Source: an uncultured Collinsella sp. (GTDB lineage: Bacteria > Actinomycetota > Coriobacteriia > Coriobacteriales > Coriobacteriaceae). From it: a DNA stretch of 11,153 nt. Each line of letters begins with the position of its first letter. Within the stretch, counting starts at the first letter, position 1. Location: assembly GCA_902470895.1 (NCBI GenBank), contig CABRID010000068.1, forward strand, positions 1-11,153. Reading direction: 5' to 3'. The translations under genes were made by a program, and so were the position numbers. Below are positions 6,659 through 11,153 of this stretch, piece after piece. The notes below the pieces were generated by a model. That model ran no database searches. It worked only from the letters and a program-made list of their open reading frames with translations, and was not told where the DNA came from.

Positions 6659-8100
6659 TAATGGGTAGGGTCAGTGGAAGTGTTAGAGTCGGCAGGCACA
6701 ATGCCAAGGAAGTGCTCCAGGGTATCGAGCAGCTCATGCGGCATGGTCGACACCACATGAACCTCGGCGCCGCGACTGGTAAGGCTTGCGAGTAAATCGT
6801 CACGATGATACTCGTCAAGCGTCATGCCGTCAGCGTTGAACATGAGCTTAGGCACAAAGAGCATAACCCCCGAGAGGTCCTGCGGCAGCTGTTCCAGAAT
6901 GTCGCAGGCGACGATGAGGCCGGTCACGTCCACGTTGCCGCCAAAGTAGCGATTCTTGATGGCCGTGACGGTGCCGGCGAGCCCCTGCGGCGATTCCACG
7001 AAACGTGCCACGGTGTCGCGTGCGCTGGCGCCCGAGAGGCACAGCAGGTGCTGGCTGCGAGCGGCGATGGCCTCGCGGACGCGGGCCAGTCGCTCGGCAT
7101 CGGCGGCAAGCACATCGTCCGTCTCGTCTAGGTATGAGCGGATCATGCCGATACCGTCGTAGTACTGCGGATAGCCGTCGTAAAAGTCCGCCTCGGGCGG
7201 ATCGATGCCGGCGTCCAGGTAGAACTCGTCGCTCATCTGGAAGGTGTGGCGGCCAAAACGCTCGAAGGCGCGGTCCTGGTAGGGACGGATCATGGCAATG
7301 GTCTCGCGCGCCAGTTCGGGCTTGTCGCTGTATGACCAGCTAAAGCGGTTCTGATGCTTGGTAAAACCGAGCGGCACAATGCCCAGGCTTGTGATTTGCT
7401 CGTGCTCCTCGCAAAAGCGCAGGGTCTTTTCCAGCTCCTCGCCGTCGTTCATGCCGGGGCACAACACGATCTGCGCGTGAATCTCGATGCCGGCGGCCAT
7501 GATGGCCTCGAGTACGTCCATGCCGCGCTGGGCGTTGCGGCCCATCATACGACGGCGGACGTCGGGGCTCACGGCATGGACCGACACGTTCATAGGGCTC
7601 ATGTTGCGTTGGATGACGTTTTGCACGTCCTCGTCGGTGAGGTTCGTGAGCGTGACGAAGTTGCCCTGCAAAAAGCTCAGGCGGTAGTCGTCGTCGCGAA
7701 TATAGAGCGTGGAGCGGCCGCCCTTGGGCAACATGGTCATAAAGCAGAACACGCAGGCGTTTACGCAGGTACGCATGCCGTCGAAGATGGGGCCATCGAA
7801 CTCCAAACCCCAGTCCTCGCCCGGGAAGCGGTCGAGCTCGACGGGGGTGACGGTGCCGTCGCGCGGGTCGAAAACCTCGAGGTCGACGGTGTCGTCGTCG
7901 GCCTCCCAGAGCCACACGATCATGTCGGTGAGCGCCTCACCGTTGACCGTGAGCACGCGCATGCCCGGCTCGATACCCACATCCCACGCGGGCGATTCGG
8001 GACGCACGTTCTTTACGAGCGCGCCCTCACCCGGCTCGGGGTCGCGGCTGCGCCCGTAATCGGCCACCTCGGCGGCGTATGCGGGTACGGTCTGGTCCAT
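6658..8100 (-). CDS. DUF512 protein: PDZ-like domain plus radical-SAM-like Cys motif
   Basis: The product has 480 residues. Residues about 24-90 resemble a PDZ domain (GALVKNVRPESPAWDVGIEP, then VLTVNGEALTD). A radical-SAM-like centre follows: Cys112, Cys116 and Cys119 in TCVNACVFCFM form CxxxCxxC, the spacing that binds a [4Fe-4S] cluster and S-adenosylmethionine. Next come LPKGGRSTLYIRDDDYRLSF and GNFVTLTNL, strongly conserved in this family. The rest, to the C terminus, is the DUF512 region (PQYYDGIGMIRSYLDE, LCLSGASARDT, YFGGNVDVTGLIVACDI). Relatives in Gram-positive bacteria commonly lie next to der; the substrate is unknown to me. The start ATG at 8100 follows the ispH stop by 2 bp. Its only AAGGAG (8115-8120) is 14 bp away, so re-initiation after ispH is likely. 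No signal peptide or membrane segment is seen, so it should be cytosolic. Confidence 0.88.
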   Translation of the reverse strand: MDQTVPAYAAEVADYGRSRDPEPGEGALVKNVRPESPAWDVGIEPGMRVLTVNGEALTDMIVWLWEADDDTVDLEVFDPRDGTVTPVELDRFPGEDWGLEFDGPIFDGMRTCVNACVFCFMTMLPKGGRSTLYIRDDDYRLSFLQGNFVTLTNLTDEDVQNVIQRNMSPMNVSVHAVSPDVRRRMMGRNAQRGMDVLEAIMAAGIEIHAQIVLCPGMNDGEELEKTLRFCEEHEQITSLGIVPLGFTKHQNRFSWSYSDKPELARETIAMIRPYQDRAFERFGRHTFQMSDEFYLDAGIDPPEADFYDGYPQYYDGIGMIRSYLDETDDVLAADAERLARVREAIAARSQHLLCLSGASARDTVARFVESPQGLAGTVTAIKNRYFGGNVDVTGLIVACDILEQLPQDLSGVMLFVPKLMFNADGMTLDEYHRDDLLASLTSRGAEVHVVSTMPHELLDTLEHFLGIVPADSNTSTDPTH

Positions 8101-8102
8101 GA

Positions 8103-9002
8103 TTAGCGGCAAAGCTCCTTGATGCGCTCGACGGCGCGCTCGATGTGTTCTTGCGGGGTGGAGGCTCCGGCGGTGATGCCGATGTGGTGAGCGTCGGTAA
8201 ACCAAGCGGTCTCAAGCTCTGAAGCTTCCTCGATGTGATGCGTGCGCTCGCAGGCGTCTGCGCAAATCTGCGCCAGGCGGCGGGTGTTGCCCGAGTTCTT
8301 GCCGCCCACGACGACCATGCAGTCGCAGCGGTTGGCAAGTGTGGCTGCTGCCTGTTGACGCTCACTCGTGGCGGCGCAGATGGTGTTGATCACACGCAGC
8401 TCCTGCACGCGCGGGGTGATAGCTGTCACGACCTCGGCGAGGTTCTGCGCGGTCTGGGTGGTCTGCACGACGAGGCCTACCTTGCCCTTGAACGACAAGG
8501 CGTTGGCGTCGGCGGCACAGCTCACGACCAGCGCATCAGTGCCGGCGTGGCCCAGGATGCCCTCCACCTCAGGGTGACCTGGCTCGCCTACGACCACCAC
8601 GCGGTAGCCCTCGCGCACCAGGCGCTCGGCTGCCATATGGACCTTCTTCACGTAAGGGCAGGTGGCGTCGACGACGTTAAGGCCACGCTCGCGAGCGGCA
8701 TCGATCACCTGCGGCACCACTCCGTGCGCGCGAATGATTACGGTGCCCGATGCGGCGTCGTCCAGGTTCTCGGCCAGGCCAACGCCTGCCTCAGCAAGCT
8801 CGCGCACCACGATGGGGTTATGGATGAGCGGACCCAAGGTATGAACCTGAGTGCACTCCCCTGCCTGCGGCGCGGCGGCTAGCGCCATATCGAGCGCACG
8901 CTGTACGCCGTAGCAAGTACCGGCGTGGGCGGCGATCTCGATGGTAGGCGCGGTTGCCTGGTCGGACGCAGTCGCGGCGGTGTTCGTCACATTCTCGCTC
9001 AT
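8103..9002 (-). CDS. ispH: 4-hydroxy-3-methylbut-2-enyl diphosphate reductase (IspH/LytB)
   Basis: IspH performs the last step of the non-mevalonate (MEP) isoprenoid pathway, reducing HMBPP to IPP and DMAPP with a [4Fe-4S] cluster. The three cluster Cys are visible: Cys30 in AGTCYGVQRA, Cys115 in DATCPYV and Cys208 in NTICAATSERQ. Substrate residues are also present: RAHG at 91-94, GEPGHPEVEG with His142 and Glu144, QTT with Thr181, and GGKNSGNT. The 299 residues include about 20 extra Ala/Thr-rich residues before the conserved IEIAAHAGTC strand; most relatives begin nearer that strand. The ATG at 9002 is preferred over a GTG at 9032 that lies inside plsC; the ribosome site is weak (CAGG about 8 bp upstream). 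There is no fused RpsA/S1 domain, unlike many Clostridia. Gaps are 2 bp to both neighbours. Confidence 0.96.
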   Translation of the reverse strand: MSENVTNTAATASDQATAPTIEIAAHAGTCYGVQRALDMALAAAPQAGECTQVHTLGPLIHNPIVVRELAEAGVGLAENLDDAASGTVIIRAHGVVPQVIDAARERGLNVVDATCPYVKKVHMAAERLVREGYRVVVVGEPGHPEVEGILGHAGTDALVVSCAADANALSFKGKVGLVVQTTQTAQNLAEVVTAITPRVQELRVINTICAATSERQQAAATLANRCDCMVVVGGKNSGNTRRLAQICADACERTHHIEEASELETAWFTDAHHIGITAGASTPQEHIERAVERIKELCR

Positions 9003-9004
9003 GG

Positions 9005-9733
9005 CTAGAACCTGCCCGGATGCTCGGCGCACAGCTCGTCTCGCATAGCGTAGACGCGGTTCATGGCCTCGGACTCAAACCATTCCAGGCGCTCCGTGCG
9101 TTTAAGCCCGGCCGGTGCGTCGGAAAGCGAGACGGCCTTGCCGGCGCGGATCCAGCACTTCTTGGGGCGCATGAGCTTTTTGCCCGCAGGCGTAATATCG
9201 GACCAGCCGCAGATGGCGAGCGGGTTGACGGGCGCCTTGCCCATCTGGGCGATGAGCGCAAAGCCGCCGTGGACCTCGGGCTTGATATCGCGCGAGCGGA
9301 TGCGCGTGCCCTCGGGGAAAATCAGGACGTCCTCGCCGCGCTGCAGCGCATGCTGGGCGGCGCGCAGGCACTTCATATCGGCAGTACCACGCTCCACGGG
9401 GATGCCGCCAACGCGGCTGAAGGCCCAGCGCACAATCTTGCTCTTGGCGAACTCGGACTTAAAGATGGGACGAATGCGGCGGCCCCCAAAGAACAGCGTC
9501 GTCTCCACGGCCAAGAGCTCGGCCATCGAGGTGTGGTTGCAGATGACCACGCTGCCGCGGCCTTCCTGGCGCTCAAACAGAAGATCGGCGTCCTCGACCT
9601 TCCAGCGCCACATGAGCTTGGAGAAGGCCCAAAGGATGGCCATGACTACGACGACGGTGCCGCGGATGAGCGCGGGAAACTCGGCATACGGGGCGTTGTA
9701 ATAGTCCTCGGGCGTCTGCTTAAACAGGCGCAT
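9005..9733 (-). CDS. plsC: 1-acyl-sn-glycerol-3-phosphate acyltransferase (PlsC family), HX4E variant
   Basis: PlsC family enzymes acylate lysophosphatidic acid at sn-2 to give phosphatidic acid at the membrane. The product has 242 residues. One hydrophobic helix (about 20-38, LIRGTVVVVMAILWAF) anchors the N terminus. The catalytic motif reads NHTSMAE: His67 is present but the usual Asp five places on is Glu72 (codon GAG at 9518-9520), so it is HX4E. Other motifs are standard: GGIPVER at 109-115 and FPEGTR at 139-144, then APVNPLAI. The start ATG at 9733 has a very strong AGGAGG (9740-9745) 6 bp upstream, overlapping the end of cmk. Fit with plsY and gpsA in the same cluster supports a role in phospholipid synthesis, but the Glu leaves room for another acyl acceptor. 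Family certain, exact substrate likely. Confidence 0.88.
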   Translation of the reverse strand: MRLFKQTPEDYYNAPYAEFPALIRGTVVVVMAILWAFSKLMWRWKVEDADLLFERQEGRGSVVICNHTSMAELLAVETTLFFGGRRIRPIFKSEFAKSKIVRWAFSRVGGIPVERGTADMKCLRAAQHALQRGEDVLIFPEGTRIRSRDIKPEVHGGFALIAQMGKAPVNPLAICGWSDITPAGKKLMRPKKCWIRAGKAVSLSDAPAGLKRTERLEWFESEAMNRVYAMRDELCAEHPGRF

Positions 9734-9736
9734 GGG

Positions 9737-10423
9737 CTACCTCCTTTGGTTGATGAGGTCCTCGATTATCGAGACGACCTCATCGATGGTGTGGGCGGTG
9801 GAGTCAACGTGCACGGCGTCCTCGGCGGGCACGAGTGGGGCGACCTCGCGGCTGCTGTCGAGCTTGTCGCGCTGCTTAAGGGCGTCGAGGGTCTCGTCGA
9901 CCTCGGCCTCGAGCTGCTCGGACGTGAGCGGCTGGGCGTCGTTTTGGTGACGCTGCAGCACGCGGCGGCGGGCGCGCTCACGCGGGTCGGCGGTCAGGAA
10001 GACCTTGACCTGCGCGTTAGGGAACACGACGGTGCCGATGTCGCGACCCTCGGCCACGATATCGCGGTCCTCGGCGGCGCGGCGCTGGTGGATGAGCATG
10101 GCGGCGCGCACGCCCGGATAGGCCGAGACCTTGGACACGTTGGCGTCGACCTGCGGGGTGCGGATGGCGGCCGAAGCGTCTTGGCCGTCGATGGTCAGGC
10201 GCGTGTCCTCGCCGGTGCCGTTGGTAAAGCGGATCTCAATCTGCTCGGCGAGAGCGTCGATGGCCGCCTCGTTATCCAGATCGATGCCGCGGTCGAGCGC
10301 GGCGAAGGTGACGGCGCGGTACATGGCGCCCGTGTCGATCTTGTTAAAGCCCAGCTGGCGGGCGATCTCCTTGGCGATGGTGGACTTGCCGGAACCGGCG
10401 GGGCCGTCGATGGCGACGATCAT
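9737..10423 (-). CDS. cmk: Cytidylate kinase
   Basis: Cmk phosphorylates CMP and dCMP to the diphosphates with ATP, in the cytosol, recycling CMP from RNA turnover and phospholipid synthesis. The product has 228 residues, typical of the bacterial family. Motifs: Walker A GPAGSGKST at 7-15, DTGAMYRA at 30-37 in the CMP-binding domain, VSKVSAYPGVR at 96-106, EGRDIGT at 125-131, ADPRERARRR as the lid region, and RDKLDSSRE around 185-193 with Asp189 and Arg192. The start ATG at 10423 has AAAGGAAG (10430-10437) 6 bp upstream. It follows the pseudouridine synthase gene after 66 bp, the widest gap in the window, and precedes plsC by 3 bp; plsC's ribosome site lies in its last codons. Confidence 0.97.
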   Translation of the reverse strand: MIVAIDGPAGSGKSTIAKEIARQLGFNKIDTGAMYRAVTFAALDRGIDLDNEAAIDALAEQIEIRFTNGTGEDTRLTIDGQDASAAIRTPQVDANVSKVSAYPGVRAAMLIHQRRAAEDRDIVAEGRDIGTVVFPNAQVKVFLTADPRERARRRVLQRHQNDAQPLTSEQLEAEVDETLDALKQRDKLDSSREVAPLVPAEDAVHVDSTAHTIDEVVSIIEDLINQRR

Positions 10424-10489
10424 GCAATGCTTCCTTTCGATGGTTGACGTGCTGGTATGGTTCGCGGGCGTTGGGGCGTGGCGGGTTGC
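10424..10489 (-). other. Largest intergenic gap, 66 bp
   Basis: This gap between the pseudouridine synthase stop and the cmk start is the only one longer than 18 bp. It holds the cmk ribosome site at its left end. I see no stable GC stem with a U-run that would mark a terminator, and no convincing -35/-10 pair on the minus strand. If an internal promoter exists in the window, this is the most likely place by spacing alone, but the sequence does not show one. Confidence 0.5.
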
Positions 10490-11153
10490 CTAGCCCGTGT
10501 AGCGCTCGCGGTAGGTGTTGCGCTTGGGTGCGGAGCCGTGGCTGCCGTGGTGACGCGTGCGGCTGGCGGGCGTGTCTTGGGGCTTGTCGCCGTTGCGCTT
10601 GGCGCTCGCCTGCTTAGGCGGGATGCCGCCGGACTTGAGGATCTGCACCTCGCGGTCGGTGAGCTCGCGCCACGAGCCCTTGGCCACGCCCTCGAGTTCA
10701 AGGCCGGCAAAGTTGCAGCGATGCAGACGGATTACCGGATGGTGAATCTTGCTCAACATGCGCTTAACCTGATTCTTGCGACCCTCGCGGATGATGACCT
10801 CGACGGCGGTGGTGCCGGGCTTGACGCCCTGGGGAGCTACAGCCTCGGCCTCGCGTGCGGTGATGACGCGGCAGATCGCCGGCTGGCATAGGCCGTCATC
10901 GAGCTCGATGCCACGGCGGAGCGGTTCTAGATCGCGGTCGGTCAGCTGCCCGTCCACGAGTGCCTGGTAGGTCTTGTAGACGTGCTTGCTCGGGTGCAGC
11001 AGGTCCTGCGAAAGGTCGCCATCGGTGGTAAAGAGCAAGAGACCCGTGGTGTCGCGGTCCAGGCGGCCCACCGGGAAAAGTCCCGGAAAGCGGTCGCGGG
11101 GGACCAGGTCGGCCACGCAAGGGCGCTCCTGCGGGTCGCTCATGGTGGTGAGG
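10490..11153 (-). CDS. rRNA pseudouridine synthase, RsuA/RluB family, 5' end cut by window edge
   Basis: Enzymes of this family isomerise a specific uridine in rRNA to pseudouridine; by neighbourhood (before cmk) this is likely the RluB type that acts on 23S rRNA. Visible are the downstream half of the TTMSDP...RPCVADLVP segment, the catalytic loop GRLDRDTTGLLL with the active Asp at 11057-11059, SKHVYKTY, and REGRKNQVKRML with LHRCNFAGLEL near the end of the catalytic domain. The Met at 11141-11143 is not the start: the frame is open to the edge and its upstream residues (LTT) continue the family motif. The N-terminal S4 RNA-binding domain and the NKP motif must lie beyond 11153. A basic, low-complexity tail of about 45 residues (encoded at about 10493-10630) closes the protein and may bind rRNA. 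In Actinobacteria the preceding genes are often scpA-scpB. Confidence 0.9.
   Translation of the reverse strand, partial: LTTMSDPQERPCVADLVPRDRFPGLFPVGRLDRDTTGLLLFTTDGDLSQDLLHPSKHVYKTYQALVDGQLTDRDLEPLRRGIELDDGLCQPAICRVITAREAEAVAPQGVKPGTTAVEVIIREGRKNQVKRMLSKIHHPVIRLHRCNFAGLELEGVAKGSWRELTDREVQILKSGGIPPKQASAKRNGDKPQDTPASRTRHHGSHGSAPKRNTYRERYTG

Noticed and set aside
5082..6668. A 528-codon open frame on the plus strand opposite plsY and der
   Set aside because: It mirrors two certain genes with full motifs. In high-GC DNA that rarely uses TTA, CTA and TCA codons, the opposite strand lacks stops. Its translation is low-complexity Val/Gly/Asp/His-rich with no recognisable domain.
8954..10447. A 497-codon open frame on the plus strand opposite plsC and cmk
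   Set aside because: Same cause: antisense shadow of two well-supported genes, with a repetitive Gly/Leu/Val/Asp composition and no family motif.
10424..10489. Possible promoter: TTGACG on the plus strand near 10443
   Set aside because: It faces the wrong way for every gene in the window and has no matching -10 box.
11141..11143. ATG taken as the start of the pseudouridine synthase
   Set aside because: The frame stays open to the window edge and the residues before it continue the conserved TTMSDP segment; the S4 domain would be missing from a protein starting here.

Overview
The window is one end of a bacterial contig. It carries thirteen genes, all on the minus strand, packed with almost no intergenic DNA. 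No stretch over 66 bp lacks a gene. I saw no rRNA, tRNA, CRISPR array, insertion sequence, phage gene or convincing terminator. High GC content, strong AAGGAG-type ribosome sites, and the co-location of an rluB-cmk segment (an order familiar from Actinobacteria) with the DUF512-der-plsY-gpsA order (familiar from Gram-positive bacteria) suggest a high-GC Gram-positive. A gut Coriobacteriia such as Collinsella is my best guess. That is inference from gene order and protein flavour, not from a marker gene.

In transcription order (right to left) the layout is: an RsuA/RluB-type rRNA pseudouridine synthase cut by the right edge; cmk; a PlsC-type acyltransferase; ispH; a PDZ/radical-SAM-like DUF512 protein; der; plsY; gpsA; rpe; a NifS/IscS-type cysteine desulfurase; a Nif3/YbgI-family protein; a coiled-coil zinc-ribbon protein; and the first 65 codons of coaBC. 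Junctions are 66, 3, 2, 2, 10, -8, 9, 18, 6, -4, -4 and 0 bp, so the set is probably one or a few long transcripts with translational coupling.

Functionally this is a growth and housekeeping cluster. GpsA (glycerol-3-phosphate), PlsY (first acylation) and PlsC (second acylation) form the route to phosphatidic acid, and Cmk feeds the CTP pool used for CDP-diacylglycerol. RluB and Der act on the ribosome. IspH and probably the DUF512 protein carry iron-sulfur clusters, for which the cysteine desulfurase could supply sulfur. CoaBC makes the 4'-phosphopantetheine precursor of CoA and acyl carrier protein.

The first 27 bases are not genomic. They match the Illumina Nextera Read 1 transposase adapter, ending in the Tn5 mosaic end, so coaBC is truncated by a library artefact and its last apparent residues are adapter-encoded. 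Beyond that, the most interesting points are an HX4E instead of HX4D acyltransferase motif in PlsC, a zinc ribbon with one Cys replaced by Pro, and the poorly understood DUF512 protein between ispH and der. I did not find a clearly new multi-gene system.
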